A stretch of DNA of 64,000 bases from NCBI RefSeq assembly GCF_023704175.1, contig NZ_CP084530.1, forward strand, positions 2,548,501-2,612,500, in the 5' to 3' direction. A program made the translations under genes and the position numbers. Numbering within the stretch: the first letter of the stretch is position 1; each line of letters begins with the position of its first letter. The notes beneath the pieces were generated by a model. That model was given only the letters and a program-made list of their open reading frames with translations, made no database searches and was not told the DNA's origin. Source of the DNA: Paenibacillus sp. YPG26. Lineage in GTDB: Bacteria > Bacillota > Bacilli > Paenibacillales > Paenibacillaceae. Below, one piece after another: positions 1-9,666 of the stretch.

Positions 1-6
1 AGCCAT
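1..6 (-). CDS. Start codon of the gene after infB (partial)
   Basis: An ATG followed by GCT reads off the left edge of the window, 14 nt after the infB stop. An AGGTG-like ribosome binding site sits just upstream of it. In Bacillus relatives the gene after infB is ylxP (DUF503) or rbfA. Only two codons are visible, so identity is inferred from position alone. Confidence 0.3.
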
Positions 7-20
7 GCCTACACCTCACA

Positions 21-2615
21 TTACTTGCGTTCTACAGTCTCCATAACAAAGGCTTCGATTACGTCGCCTTCCTTAAGATCATTGTAACCTTCAACGGTAA
101 TCCCGCACTCGTAACCTTGTGCTACTTCTTTGGCGTCATCCTTGAAGCGTTTCAAGGAATCAATCTTACCTTCAAATACGACAATGCCTTCGCGGATCAG
201 GCGGATCTCAGCCGAACGGGTAATCTTGCCGTCCGTAACCATACATCCGGCAATGGTTCCGACTTTGCTGATCTTGAACGTGTTACGAACTTCAGCATGA
301 CCGATAACATTTTCTTTGTAGATCGGATCAAGCATCCCTTTCATCGCCTGTTCAATCTCTTCAATGGCATTGTAGATAATCCGGTGCAGACGAATATCCA
401 CTTTCTCTTCGTCGGCTACCGCTTTGGCGCGTGGTTCCGGACGAACGTTAAAGCCAATCACGATGGCATTCGATGCCGCTGCAAGAATAATATCCGATTC
501 TGTAATAGCACCAGCACTGCTGTGCAGGATCTTAACACGAACGCCTTCCACTTCAATCTTCTGAAGGGAACCTTTAAGTGCTTCAACGGAGCCTTGAACG
601 TCCCCTTTGATGATGACATTAAGGTCTTTGATTTCTCCGTCTTTGATGTGCTTGAACAAGTCATCCAGGGTAACCCGGGTATTGGAGCCCATCTCGGACT
701 GACGCTGGGTAATCGAACGTTTGTCAGCAATGGAACGAGCTTTACGCTCATCTTCAAAGACCATAAGCGGATCACCGGCTTGAGGCACTTCAGTCAGACC
801 TGTAATTTCAACCGGGGTTGATGGACCGGCTTCTTTTAAGCGGCGTCCTTTATCATTAACCATGGCACGTACACGTCCGAAACAGTTACCAGCAACAAAA
901 GCATCACCGACTTTGAGCGTACCATGCTGAACAAGCACGCGTGCTACTGGTCCGCGTCCTTTGTCAAGCTCAGCCTCGATGACAGTTCCGCGGGCACGTT
1001 TATCCGGATTAGCTTTATATTCGTTAACTTCGGCAACCAGAAGAATCATCTCGAGCAATCCTTCCAGGCCGATTCTCTGCTTGGCGGATACATTTACGAA
1101 GATAGTATCTCCGCCCCACTCTTCAGGGACCAATTCATAATTTGTTAATTCCTGTTTTACTTTGTCCGCATCCGCGTCTGGCTTATCAATCTTGTTCACC
1201 GCAACAATGATTGGAACCCCTGCTGCTTTGGCATGGCTGATCGCCTCTACTGTCTGTGGCATAACGCCATCATCTGCGGCTACCACGATGATCGTAATGT
1301 CCGTCACCTGGGCGCCGCGGGCACGCATGGTTGTGAACGCTTCGTGCCCCGGTGTATCAAGGAACGTGATCTTCTTATGGTTGATCTCAACCTGATATGC
1401 ACCGATATGCTGGGTAATACCGCCTGCTTCGCCGCCTGTTACGTTCGTCGAACGGATGGCATCTAGCAGCGTAGTTTTACCGTGGTCAACGTGACCCATG
1501 ATTGTAACAACCGGAGGACGCTCTCTCAGATCTGATTCTTCATCAGTTTCTTCAAGGGTTTCGAAGCGGTCATCCTCAACATGGATCTTAATCTCCACTT
1601 CAACGCCATAGTCTCCTGCCAGGAGCTGGATGGTATCCAGATCAAGCTCTTGGTTAATCGTTGCCATAACACCCAGGGAGATCAGCTTCTTAATAACTTC
1701 CGAAGCATCCTTATGAAGCAGCTTTGCTGTCTCACCTACAGTCATCTCACCGCGAACGATGATTTTCTTAGGTGTATTGTCAATTTTCTCACGGCGTTCC
1801 TGCGGCTGAGCACTTCTGCCCCGGTTATTCTTCCCGCCACGGTTATTCTTATAACCGCCTGGCTTGTTATCATCAAACCGTTTTTGTCCCGGTCTGCCGT
1901 TGTTGTTATTGCTGTTTCTTCTCTGACCTTGACCTTGACCTGTACCTTGACCGCCACGGTTCGAAGAGTAATTATCACTGCCTGTGGATGCGGTTCTAGC
2001 CTGCGGCTGAGAACTGCGGTTCTGTTGATTCTGTGGACGAGGTGTGCTGGATGCATGCTGCCCTCCACCTTGTGGACGTCCATTACTGCCGGTAGATGTA
2101 TTACTGCGGCTTGCATTATTTTGACCGGAACGGCCTTGACTTTGCTGGCTACTGCCAGTGGACTGGTTACTGCGAGCCTGTGGTGCCTGGCTGCTATTCG
2201 ATTGATTTTGGGGTTTATTATTATTCATGCGTACCTGCTTTTCCTGTTGATTTTTGTTTGAATCCTGATTATTAAGTGGAGCAGCTTGTTCAGATCTTGC
2301 CTGATCCGTACGCTGTCCACCATTGCTTTGAACTTGGGCCTTCGGTTTGTGGTCTCCTCCTGCGGAGACCGGAGCCGGCGATTTAGCATGGGCATCCTTG
2401 GACTCTGAACCGTCTCTTTTGGCTGCCGCATTGCTTTTGATATTTTTGAAGAAATTCTCCACACGGGATACCGCATCATTCTCCATCACACTCATGTGAT
2501 TGTTAACAGGGATATCTAATCGTTTAAGAATGGTAATGATTTCTTTGCTGCTCATATTAAGTGACTTTGCATATTCGTATACTCTGAGCTTATCCTTGTT
2601 ATCTTGTTTACTCAA
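21..2615 (-). CDS. infB: Translation initiation factor IF-2
   Basis: GTPase that brings initiator fMet-tRNA to the 30S subunit and promotes 70S joining. The 864-residue protein starts with an IF2 N-terminal fold ([19 protein letters not shown]). A long disordered stretch rich in Gln, Asn, Gly and Ser follows, about residues 55-285. After that come a second IF2_N module, the G domain near residue 370 (GHVDHGKTT, then DTPGHEAF and NKID) and the C-terminal beta-barrel domains. The start is TTG, eight bases inside the end of ylxQ, preceded by GGAGG at about 9 nt. It is the distal gene of the rimP-nusA-ylxR-ylxQ-infB operon. Family assignment is certain; the low-complexity linker is lineage-specific in sequence. 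Confidence 0.98.
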   Translation of the reverse strand: MSKQDNKDKLRVYEYAKSLNMSSKEIITILKRLDIPVNNHMSVMENDAVSRVENFFKNIKSNAAAKRDGSESKDAHAKSPAPVSAGGDHKPKAQVQSNGGQRTDQARSEQAAPLNNQDSNKNQQEKQVRMNNNKPQNQSNSSQAPQARSNQSTGSSQQSQGRSGQNNASRSNTSTGSNGRPQGGGQHASSTPRPQNQQNRSSQPQARTASTGSDNYSSNRGGQGTGQGQGQRRNSNNNNGRPGQKRFDDNKPGGYKNNRGGKNNRGRSAQPQERREKIDNTPKKIIVRGEMTVGETAKLLHKDASEVIKKLISLGVMATINQELDLDTIQLLAGDYGVEVEIKIHVEDDRFETLEETDEESDLRERPPVVTIMGHVDHGKTTLLDAIRSTNVTGGEAGGITQHIGAYQVEINHKKITFLDTPGHEAFTTMRARGAQVTDITIIVVAADDGVMPQTVEAISHAKAAGVPIIVAVNKIDKPDADADKVKQELTNYELVPEEWGGDTIFVNVSAKQRIGLEGLLEMILLVAEVNEYKANPDKRARGTVIEAELDKGRGPVARVLVQHGTLKVGDAFVAGNCFGRVRAMVNDKGRRLKEAGPSTPVEITGLTEVPQAGDPLMVFEDERKARSIADKRSITQRQSEMGSNTRVTLDDLFKHIKDGEIKDLNVIIKGDVQGSVEALKGSLQKIEVEGVRVKILHSSAGAITESDIILAAASNAIVIGFNVRPEPRAKAVADEEKVDIRLHRIIYNAIEEIEQAMKGMLDPIYKENVIGHAEVRNTFKISKVGTIAGCMVTDGKITRSAEIRLIREGIVVFEGKIDSLKRFKDDAKEVAQGYECGITVEGYNDLKEGDVIEAFVMETVERK

Positions 2616-2931
2616 TATACTCCACCTCCGACAAATTACTCACTGTTTTTCGAATCATCGCTGCGAAACCCTGATCCGTCAAAGCCAGCACAATCCTCTC
2701 CGGTTTGCCTATGCTTGTACCCAGCTGCTCCCGTTTAAATCCGATTATCAAAGGGACATTATACGTCCCGCATTTGTCGCGGAATTTCTTCTGTGTGTTA
2801 GGGGATGCATCCCCCGCAAGAATGACTAGTTTAGCTTCGGAAGAACGAATAGCCTTAAGTACAATCTCGTCTCCGGTGACAATTTTCCCGGCCCGCATGG
2901 CCAATCCGAGCTGGGAATAAGCCTTATTCAT
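2608..2931 (-). CDS. ylxQ: L7Ae/YlxQ-family kink-turn RNA-binding protein
   Basis: Small protein (107 residues) of the L7Ae/L30e/S12e family. Family members bind kink-turns in RNA; the cellular role of YlxQ itself is unsettled. The sequence shows the family core: [20 protein letters not shown], then an alternating strand ([14 protein letters not shown]) and a Cys-Gly-turn region. I chose ATG 2931 because AAGGGAAG lies about 8-10 nt upstream and because it gives an 8-nt overlap with the ylxR stop. A longer in-frame reading up to 3003 would run deep into ylxR and lacks family similarity. Its 3' end overlaps infB by 8 nt, so the three genes are probably translationally coupled. Confidence 0.93.
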   Translation of the reverse strand: MNKAYSQLGLAMRAGKIVTGDEIVLKAIRSSEAKLVILAGDASPNTQKKFRDKCGTYNVPLIIGFKREQLGTSIGKPERIVLALTDQGFAAMIRKTVSNLSEVEYIE

Positions 2932-3235
2932 TATCATCACTTCCCTTAGCCATTGCAGAGAACTCATCTTCAACTGCAATGAAGTCACGGGCGAGCTGTT
3001 CATAAATTTCAGGCTTCACTGCCGACTTTAGCGCCCGGTCAAGCGCCCGGTTCTTATGTGCCAGCTTGAAGCAGGAGACCTGCCCGCACAGGTAAGCGCC
3101 CCGTCCGGATTTTTTCCCGGATAAATCAATCATGACTTCGTCTTCAGGTGTTCTTACTACACGGATCAACTGCTTCTTAGGCATCATCTGCTGGCAGGCG
3201 ACGCATTTACGAAGCGGTATTTTTCTTGGCTTCAT
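2924..3235 (-). CDS. ylxR: YlxR/RnpM-family RNA-binding protein (DUF448)
   Basis: A 103-residue protein with the DUF448 hallmarks: RKCVACQQMMPKKQLIRVV near the N-terminus, the GRGAYLC motif, and the later RALDRALK basic helix. Family members fold as a small nucleic-acid-binding domain. The Bacillus homologue has been reported to bind and modulate RNase P RNA (RnpM); that function is carried over from the family, not seen here. It lies 21 nt downstream of nusA and overlaps ylxQ by 8 nt inside the nusA-infB operon. Confidence 0.95.
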   Translation of the reverse strand: MKPRKIPLRKCVACQQMMPKKQLIRVVRTPEDEVMIDLSGKKSGRGAYLCGQVSCFKLAHKNRALDRALKSAVKPEIYEQLARDFIAVEDEFSAMAKGSDDNE

Positions 3236-3256
3236 CTGTATGCCCCCGCCTTTGCA

Positions 3257-4354
3257 TTAATCTATAGAAATTGAATCTTGTGGAAGCTCTTCAGTCGCTG
3301 ATTTTGGTCTTCCGTATTCCTGTTCCGCCTGGCTCTCGCTCTTGATATCAATCTTCCAGCCGGTAAGCTTCGCGGCAAGACGGGCATTCTGACCCTTGAT
3401 CCCGATAGCCAGTGAGAGCTGGTAATCCGGAACAATCACGCGTGCCATCTTCTCGCTTTCGAACACTTCAACCTCAAGCACTTTAGAAGGACTAAGCGCA
3501 TTAGCGACGTACTCCTGTACCTCATCCGAATAGCGGACAATATCAATCTTCTCACCGCGAAGCTCATTCACAATCGTCTGTACACGGAGCCCTTTGGGAC
3601 CGACACAGGATCCAACCGGATCCACTTCCGGGTTACGGGAATAGACCGCGATCTTGGAACGGAAGCCGGCCTCACGAGCGACAGAACGAATTTCTACTAC
3701 ACCGTCAAAAATCTCAGGAACCTCGAGCTCAAACAACCGCTTCAACAGCCCCGGATGCGTACGGGAGAGAAGAATCTGCGGCCCTTTGGTCGTGTTCTCG
3801 ACTTTGGTAATAAAAGCTTTGATCCGGTCCCCGTGCTTGAACTTCTCGTTCGGCATAAGCTCATTAAGCGGAAGATGGGCTTCTACTTTGCCAAGGTCCA
3901 CGTAAATATTACGGGCATCCTGACGCTGTACAATCCCGGTCACGATATCTTCCTCTTTGTCCACAAAAGCATTGTAAATCAAGCCCCGCTCCGCCTCGCG
4001 GATCCGCTGGGTAACTACCTGCTTGGCCGTCTGGGCTGCGATACGTCCGAAGTCACGCGGTGTAACCTCAATCTCGGCAATATCATCCAATTGGAAATGC
4101 GGGTTAATCTCCCGCGCTGCTGGCAGCGAAATCTCGGTGCGGAGATCAAGCACTTCCTCTACAATCAGCTTGCGAGCGAACACTTTGATTGCTCCAGTAT
4201 GACGGTTCATATCAACACGCACATTCTGCGCAGTATTGAAGTTGCGTTTATAACTGGAGATTAAAGCAGCTTCAATCGCTTCAAACAAAATATCTTTGCT
4301 GATTCCTTTTTCTCTTTCCAATTCATTCATAGCTTCAATAAAATCCATACTCAT
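3257..4354 (-). CDS. nusA: Transcription termination/antitermination factor NusA
   Basis: RNA polymerase-associated factor that affects pausing, intrinsic termination and antitermination. At 365 residues it has the short Gram-positive architecture: N-terminal domain (MDFIEAMNELEREKGISKDI), S1 domain around residues 130-200 (VTGIVQRQDARNIYVDLGK), then KH1 and KH2 (VDPVGSCVGPKGLRVQTI; LAIGIKGQNARLAAKLTGW). It has no C-terminal acidic repeats, as is usual in Firmicutes. ATG 4354 was chosen because an AAAGGGGGAG ribosome binding site lies 10 nt upstream; the earlier in-frame ATG at 4384 sits upstream of that site. It follows rimP by 45 nt. Confidence 0.97.
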   Translation of the reverse strand: MSMDFIEAMNELEREKGISKDILFEAIEAALISSYKRNFNTAQNVRVDMNRHTGAIKVFARKLIVEEVLDLRTEISLPAAREINPHFQLDDIAEIEVTPRDFGRIAAQTAKQVVTQRIREAERGLIYNAFVDKEEDIVTGIVQRQDARNIYVDLGKVEAHLPLNELMPNEKFKHGDRIKAFITKVENTTKGPQILLSRTHPGLLKRLFELEVPEIFDGVVEIRSVAREAGFRSKIAVYSRNPEVDPVGSCVGPKGLRVQTIVNELRGEKIDIVRYSDEVQEYVANALSPSKVLEVEVFESEKMARVIVPDYQLSLAIGIKGQNARLAAKLTGWKIDIKSESQAEQEYGRPKSATEELPQDSISID

Positions 4355-4399
4355 TTGCTTCAAGCTCCCCCTTTCATAATTCACCGTTCTTGTCTTTAG

Positions 4400-4861
4400 T
4401 TAGAAAATAATAGCCAGTCTGGCACTGGCAACTTTCGAATACGGGATAGTATGCTGCTTCTTTCCCGAAACCACGAGCAGTTCGTCGTTCTCAAATGAAA
4501 GCAGCCGGCCTTCAAATTCCTTAAGACCATCAATCTGCTCGTATGTAGTCACAAACACGTCCTTGCCAACAGCCTTGATTACATCTTCCGGCTTCTTCAG
4601 CGGCCGTTCGGCTCCAGGCGATGACACCTCAAGGAAATATGCAGTCGAAATCGGGTCATTGGCATCAAGCTGTTCACTTAAGTACTCACTGATCCGTCCG
4701 CAGTCATCGATATCAATGCCGCCATCCTTATCAACGAATACGCGCAGGAACCAGTTATTGCCTTCTTTCACATACTCAATGTCTACTAATTCAAAGCCGT
4801 TATCCGCTAAAAAAGGCTGGGCCAATTGTTCAACATGTGCTTTGATTTTGGGTGTGCTCAA
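4400..4861 (-). CDS. rimP: Ribosome maturation factor RimP
   Basis: Assists maturation of the 30S subunit. The 153-residue protein shows the two-domain RimP layout: an N-terminal alpha/beta domain ([27 protein letters not shown], then [14 protein letters not shown] and the [16 protein letters not shown] signature) and a C-terminal SH3-like barrel. The start is TTG at 4861, preceded by GGAGG with 9 nt spacing. An ATG within that spacing is out of frame and stops after three codons. First gene of the operon leading to infB. Confidence 0.96.
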   Translation of the reverse strand: MSTPKIKAHVEQLAQPFLADNGFELVDIEYVKEGNNWFLRVFVDKDGGIDIDDCGRISEYLSEQLDANDPISTAYFLEVSSPGAERPLKKPEDVIKAVGKDVFVTTYEQIDGLKEFEGRLLSFENDELLVVSGKKQHTIPYSKVASARLAIIF

Positions 4862-4907
4862 GCGTTCATACCTCCAAAAGAAACTTCATTCCTATATACC
4901 AAAGAGT

Positions 4908-4931
4908 AAAGAGTGGGTTTCCCCACTCTTT
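4908..4931 (-). promoter_or_regulatory. Hairpin in the rimP leader
   Basis: A perfect 10-bp inverted repeat (AAAGAGTGGG / CCCACTCTTT) with a 4-nt loop lies between the rimP promoter and the start codon. No T-run follows on either strand, so it is not a canonical terminator. In the transcript it would form a stable stem about 45-70 nt upstream of the start. A regulatory or stability role is inference. Confidence 0.5.
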
Positions 4932-4965
4932 AAACAACGGTTCTATCTCCATGATTACCAAAAAA

Positions 4966-4994
4966 ATTATAACATAGTCCGGTAACACTGACAA
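4966..4994 (-). promoter_or_regulatory. Sigma-A promoter of the rimP-nusA-infB operon
   Basis: On the minus strand TTGTCA (4994-4989) and a perfect TATAAT (4971-4966) are separated by exactly 17 bp. The predicted start site is near 4959, giving a leader of about 100 nt before rimP. Between this promoter and the polC stop (5023-5093) lies an imperfect inverted repeat (arms at 5014-5022 and 5048-5057) without a T-run. Read-through from polC therefore cannot be excluded. Confidence 0.8.
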
Positions 4995-5093
4995 GTAAGA
5001 GACCTTGACCGCACCCCTGCTGAGGCCTTATCCCATGAGGGCTTGGGCAGCAGAGGGCCTGTATACGAGACTGCATACCGAGGGTGTTTTTAC

Positions 5094-8000
5094 CTAGAAT
5101 AAAGAAAGCTGGTTGCTCTCCGGCAATCCCCTGAATACCCCCATCTGGCCTAACAGCTCAATAACGGTCTTACTTGCTTTGGACTTCTGCTGGAAGTCCT
5201 CAACCGAGAGGAATTCACCTTGGTCCTTCGCTGCTGCAATATTACGGGCAGCATTATCCCCAATCCCTGCAAGGGCGGAGAATGGCGGAATCAGCGAATC
5301 CCCATCTACGGTGAATTTGAGCGCATCCGAACGATACAAGTCGATATTCTGGAACCGGAGTCCCCGGGCGGTCATCTCAAGCGCCATCTCCAGCATCGGA
5401 AGCATATTCTTCTCCTTAGGCAGCGCCTGGAATCCCTTCTGCTCAATCTCTTCAATCCTCCGGTAGATTGCTTCATACCCTTGGCAGCATAGCTCAATAT
5501 CGAAATCTTCTACGCGGACAGTGAAGTAAGTCGCATAGAATTCAATCGGATGGTACAGCTTGAAGTAAGCCGTTCGCACAGCCGAGATAACGTAGGCCGC
5601 CGCGTGGGCTTTCGGGAACATGTACTGGATCTTGAGACAGGAGTCAATATACCACTGGGGCACTTTGCATTTCTTCATCTCTTCGATCCACTCGGGCGGC
5701 AGTCCCTTGCCTTTACGAACACTTTCCGTAATTTTGAAGGCTAGACCAGCATCCATGCCGGCTTTATAGATAAGGAATAGCATAATGTCATCACGGCACC
5801 CGATTACGGTCTTGATGTTGCATGTGTTGTTCTTGATAAGCTCCTGCGCATTACCAAGCCACACGCCGGTTCCGTGAGACAGTCCCGAGATCTGTAATAA
5901 GTCGGCAAAAGAGGACGGCTGTGATTCCACAAGCATCTGGCGCACAAATTTCGTACCCATCTCCGGCACACCATAGGTGGCTACCGGAGTTCGAATCTGC
6001 TGCGGCGATACGCCAAGCGCCTCGGTTGAATTGAACATGCTCATGACTTTCGGATCGTTCATGGGAATGGTCGTTGGATCGACCCCGGTCAGATCCTGAA
6101 GCATTCTCATCATGGTCGGATCATCGTGACCCAGAATATCAAGCTTGAGCAGGTTCGCGTCAAAGGCGTGATAATCGAAGTGAGTGGTCTTCCATTCCGA
6201 GGACGTGTCATCTGCCGGATACTGAACCGGGGTAATGTCATCCACTTCCATGTAATCGGGAACAACCACAATACCACCCGGGTGCTGACCGGTGCTGCGC
6301 TTAACGCCTGTACACCCCGAAGCCAGACGGCTCAGCTCGGCTGCGCGCCACTTTTTGCCATGGTCCTCTTCGTATTTCTTCGCAAATCCAAAGGCTGTCT
6401 TCTCGGCAACCGTACCAATGGTACCGGCACGGAATACACTCTTCTCTCCAAACAACTCTTTGGTATAGTTGTGAGCGTGAGGCTGATATTCCCCCGAGAA
6501 GTTAAGATCGATATCGGGAACCTTGTCTCCTTTAAAACCAAGGAACGTCTCGAACGGGATATCCTGCCCTTCCCCCTTCAGCTTCCCGCCGCAGTTAGGG
6601 CAGGGCTTGTCCGGGAGGTCAAAACCGCTCGGAATGCTTCCATCCAGGAACCATTCACTGTATTTGCATTCCTTGTTCAGGCACAGGTAGTGGGCCGGCA
6701 GCGGGTTAACCTCTGAGATTCCCAGGAACGTCGCTACCACCGACGAGCCGACCGATCCCCGGGAGCCAACCAGGTAGCCATCCTGATTGGACTTCTTCAC
6801 AAGACGCTCGGAGATCAGATAGTTGGCAGAGAAACCGTATTTGATGATAGGCTCAAGCTCTTTCTCCAGCCTTGCGACCACCACTTCAGGCAGCTCCTCC
6901 CCATACAGTGACTTGGCTGTATCATAACAGGTCTGCCGAATCTCTTCGTCAGCCCCGTCAATAATAGGTGTGAACAGCTTGTCCGGGAAGAGCTCCAATT
7001 CCTCGAAGGAATCGGCCAGCTCCGAAGTATTCTTCACCACAACCTCGTGTGCCTTCTCTGTTCCGAGGAACTCAAATTCCTTCAGCATTTCTTCCGTTGT
7101 ACGGAAATGGGCATCCGGCTTGCGGATATCCTTAAGCGGGCTGAACCCGGTAATTCCATGAATCGCAATATCCCTGTACAGCTTGTCACGAGGTTCCAGA
7201 TAGTGCACATTACCTGTAGCAATAACCGGTTTGCTGAGCTTCATCCCGATCTCGCATACTTTGCGAACAGCGGTCTCAAGCTCCGTTGGGCTGCCGACAA
7301 GCCCTTTGTCTACGAGATGCATATACATCGTAAGGGGCTGAATCTCCAGCACATCATAGAACTGGGCCACTTCCTCGGCCTCCTCCACCGACTTGTTAAG
7401 CACGGCTTCGAAGAACTCCCCCTTCTCACATCCCGAGATAATGAGAAGACCCTCACGCATTTCCACCAGCTTGGACTTCGGTATGCAGGGCACCCGCTTG
7501 AAATATTGGGTGTGTGACATGGAGATCAGCTTGAACAGATTCTTCTTGCCCACAGGATTAAGCGCATAGATACTGCAATGGAACGGGCGGACATTGGACA
7601 GATCTTTACCGACATGGTCATTCAGACGATCGAGCATGGTAATGCCCTTAATCTTGGCGGCATCCTCAAGCAGGCCGATCAAGATCTCACCCAGGGCAAC
7701 CGTATCATCAATAGCCCGGTGGTGATTCTCCAGAGAGACTTTATATTTGGCCGCCAGCGTATTCAAGCGGTGATTTTTCAAGGTTGGATGCAGCAATCTT
7801 GCAAGCTCAAGTGTATCCAGCACAGAGTTGCTCAGGGGCTCCATTTTCAGCTCTTTGAGCTTGGCATTGACGAACCCGACATCGAACCTGGCATTATGAG
7901 CTACTAGCACGCCGTCTCCGGCAAATTCGATAAATTCCTTCAGCACAGGCTCAACATCCGGCGCGTCTTTAACCATCTCGTCGTTGATGTTCGTCAACTG

Positions 8001-9410
8001 CTGGATGTTATACGGAATACGTTCATGAGGATTAACGAACGTCGCATAGCGGTCAATCTCCTTGCCTTCCACCATCTTGATCGCTGCGATCTCAATGATG
8101 TTGTTCTGAGTAACCGACAGCCCCGTAGTCTCGATGTCAAAGACGATATATGTCGCTGTCTTCAGCTCCAGCGGTCTGGGTTCAAGCACAACCGCCACAT
8201 TATCGTTAACTACGTTGGCTTCTACACCATAGATCATTTTGATACCATTCTTCTTCGCCGCCTTCGCGGCGTCAGGATAACACTGAACTCCGCCATGATC
8301 AGTCACGGCAATTGCTTTGTGGCCCCATTTGGCAGCCAATTTGACATATTGATCAATCGGAGTGACCGCATCCATAGTACTCATCGTTGTGTGCAGATGG
8401 AATTCAACCCGCTTCTCGGCAGCATTATCCTTGCGTCCGGCAGGCGCTCCTACTTCCGTCAAATCCGAAGGAATCATAACAAGCTCAGGAATCTGCATGA
8501 ACCGGTCATATTCGATCCGGCCGCGAGCCTTCACCCATTTCCCATTCGCCAGCTGACTCATAATCTTGAGATCTTCCTTGTTCTTGGCGAACATCTTCAT
8601 CTGCAGGGAGTCACTGAAGTCAGTCAGATAATAAGTGAAGAGCGTGCTGCCGTTGCGAAGCTCTTTGCTCTCCAAGCCAAATATCGTTCCCTGAATCGTG
8701 ATCTTCTTCTCTTCATCCTGGATATCCTTAAGCGGTGTCGGCTGTTCCTTGATTTCATAGCCTACCTGAAGCTTAACTACCTCCCCGGTGTCCTCATCAG
8801 GCTCTGGATCAGGCTCCATGCTGGTCATCATCTGCTGAATCACTTCACGCTCTTCCTCAACAATCCGCTGCTGGAATTCCTCGAACGCCTCATTGCGGCC
8901 TTCACCTGTCTGGAGCTTGACCCTGAGAGGAAGGGCAAAATATGTCTCATAAAAGGCAACTACCGCCCGGTCTATGCCTTTCTTCTTGGCCAGCTCAAGT
9001 GAAGTTGCATCACTCATAGAGATCACGACCAGGTCCTGTTCGACTTCAAATGTCGCCCTTGTCATCCATCCGTTAACGGATGGAACCTCCCGCTGAACCC
9101 ATTCCAGGAATAGCTTCCAGTATTCCGATACGATCTGTGTACTCGTGATCACACTGGCATATTTGAATTCAAAGCTTATTTTTGAGATATGCTGCATTCT
9201 CTCCTGTACCTGCAGACAAAATGTCCGATAGACCTGACCAGGTACCAGCGTTTCTTTGTGAATTACAATCTTCCATTCCTTGTTACTCCGGCTTACTTCG
9301 ACCTTCTCAATCCATCCATCCAGGAAATGGGCATCAATTAAAGCGCCCGGAATTTCCGTCTGCTTCATCAAGAGCTCAAACCGTGTTCTCTTGTCCCCCG
9401 CTTGGCTCAT
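5094..9410 (-). CDS. polC: DNA polymerase III alpha subunit, Gram-positive type, with proofreading exonuclease
   Basis: Main replicative DNA polymerase of low-GC Gram-positives. The 1438-residue protein has the PolC order: N-terminal tau-binding-like region, OB fold (about 240-320), and a PHP domain beginning near 335 (VEFHLHTTMSTMD). The DEDD exonuclease inserted in the PHP domain starts near 421 (FDIETTGL). The polymerase region carries a zinc module near 915-950 (CLNKECKYSEW, CPNCGG) and the KVPDIDLNFSGEYQ catalytic motif; helix-hairpin-helix repeats lie near the C-terminus. The ATG follows GGAGGGG at short spacing. A terminator separates it from proS upstream, and I see no strong promoter in the 120 bp before it. 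Confidence 0.98.
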   Translation of the reverse strand: MSQAGDKRTRFELLMKQTEIPGALIDAHFLDGWIEKVEVSRSNKEWKIVIHKETLVPGQVYRTFCLQVQERMQHISKISFEFKYASVITSTQIVSEYWKLFLEWVQREVPSVNGWMTRATFEVEQDLVVISMSDATSLELAKKKGIDRAVVAFYETYFALPLRVKLQTGEGRNEAFEEFQQRIVEEEREVIQQMMTSMEPDPEPDEDTGEVVKLQVGYEIKEQPTPLKDIQDEEKKITIQGTIFGLESKELRNGSTLFTYYLTDFSDSLQMKMFAKNKEDLKIMSQLANGKWVKARGRIEYDRFMQIPELVMIPSDLTEVGAPAGRKDNAAEKRVEFHLHTTMSTMDAVTPIDQYVKLAAKWGHKAIAVTDHGGVQCYPDAAKAAKKNGIKMIYGVEANVVNDNVAVVLEPRPLELKTATYIVFDIETTGLSVTQNNIIEIAAIKMVEGKEIDRYATFVNPHERIPYNIQQLTNINDEMVKDAPDVEPVLKEFIEFAGDGVLVAHNARFDVGFVNAKLKELKMEPLSNSVLDTLELARLLHPTLKNHRLNTLAAKYKVSLENHHRAIDDTVALGEILIGLLEDAAKIKGITMLDRLNDHVGKDLSNVRPFHCSIYALNPVGKKNLFKLISMSHTQYFKRVPCIPKSKLVEMREGLLIISGCEKGEFFEAVLNKSVEEAEEVAQFYDVLEIQPLTMYMHLVDKGLVGSPTELETAVRKVCEIGMKLSKPVIATGNVHYLEPRDKLYRDIAIHGITGFSPLKDIRKPDAHFRTTEEMLKEFEFLGTEKAHEVVVKNTSELADSFEELELFPDKLFTPIIDGADEEIRQTCYDTAKSLYGEELPEVVVARLEKELEPIIKYGFSANYLISERLVKKSNQDGYLVGSRGSVGSSVVATFLGISEVNPLPAHYLCLNKECKYSEWFLDGSIPSGFDLPDKPCPNCGGKLKGEGQDIPFETFLGFKGDKVPDIDLNFSGEYQPHAHNYTKELFGEKSVFRAGTIGTVAEKTAFGFAKKYEEDHGKKWRAAELSRLASGCTGVKRSTGQHPGGIVVVPDYMEVDDITPVQYPADDTSSEWKTTHFDYHAFDANLLKLDILGHDDPTMMRMLQDLTGVDPTTIPMNDPKVMSMFNSTEALGVSPQQIRTPVATYGVPEMGTKFVRQMLVESQPSSFADLLQISGLSHGTGVWLGNAQELIKNNTCNIKTVIGCRDDIMLFLIYKAGMDAGLAFKITESVRKGKGLPPEWIEEMKKCKVPQWYIDSCLKIQYMFPKAHAAAYVISAVRTAYFKLYHPIEFYATYFTVRVEDFDIELCCQGYEAIYRRIEEIEQKGFQALPKEKNMLPMLEMALEMTARGLRFQNIDLYRSDALKFTVDGDSLIPPFSALAGIGDNAARNIAAAKDQGEFLSVEDFQQKSKASKTVIELLGQMGVFRGLPESNQLSLF

Positions 9411-9530
9411 GTTCCCCTCCCCTTCTTGCTACTAATACATTAACTCTGATATATACTAACGCTTGACTGATATAAGCTCAGATGCATACGATCTCCATCA
9501 GTTCAGTTGACAGCAGTCTAATTCACTTTG

Positions 9531-9600
9531 AAATAAAAAAGGCTTCCAGACCGAGAGTTGCGGGCATTTCTTGCCCAATCAACATACTGCCGGAAGCCCC
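9531..9600 (-). terminator. Branched intrinsic terminator after proS
   Basis: Read on the minus strand, GGCTTCC at 9599-9590 pairs with GGAAGCC at 9548-9541. A nested GGGCA/TGCCC stem lies inside the loop and a TTTTTTATTT tract follows (9540-9531). A smaller GCTCC/GGAGC stem lies nearer the proS stop (about 9647-9661). This would separate proS from polC. Confidence 0.75.
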
Positions 9601-9666
9601 CTCTGTAATATGTGTAATGCAGATTACCTGCCAACTTTGCAAGCCGCTCCTGTCTGGAGCACTATC

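Noticed and set aside
4908..4931. Terminator between polC and rimP
   Set aside because: The stem is perfect but no T-run follows on either strand, and it lies downstream of the rimP promoter.
8025..9002. 325-residue plus-strand frame inside polC
   Set aside because: Antisense shadow of a well-conserved gene; no ribosome binding site and no family resemblance.
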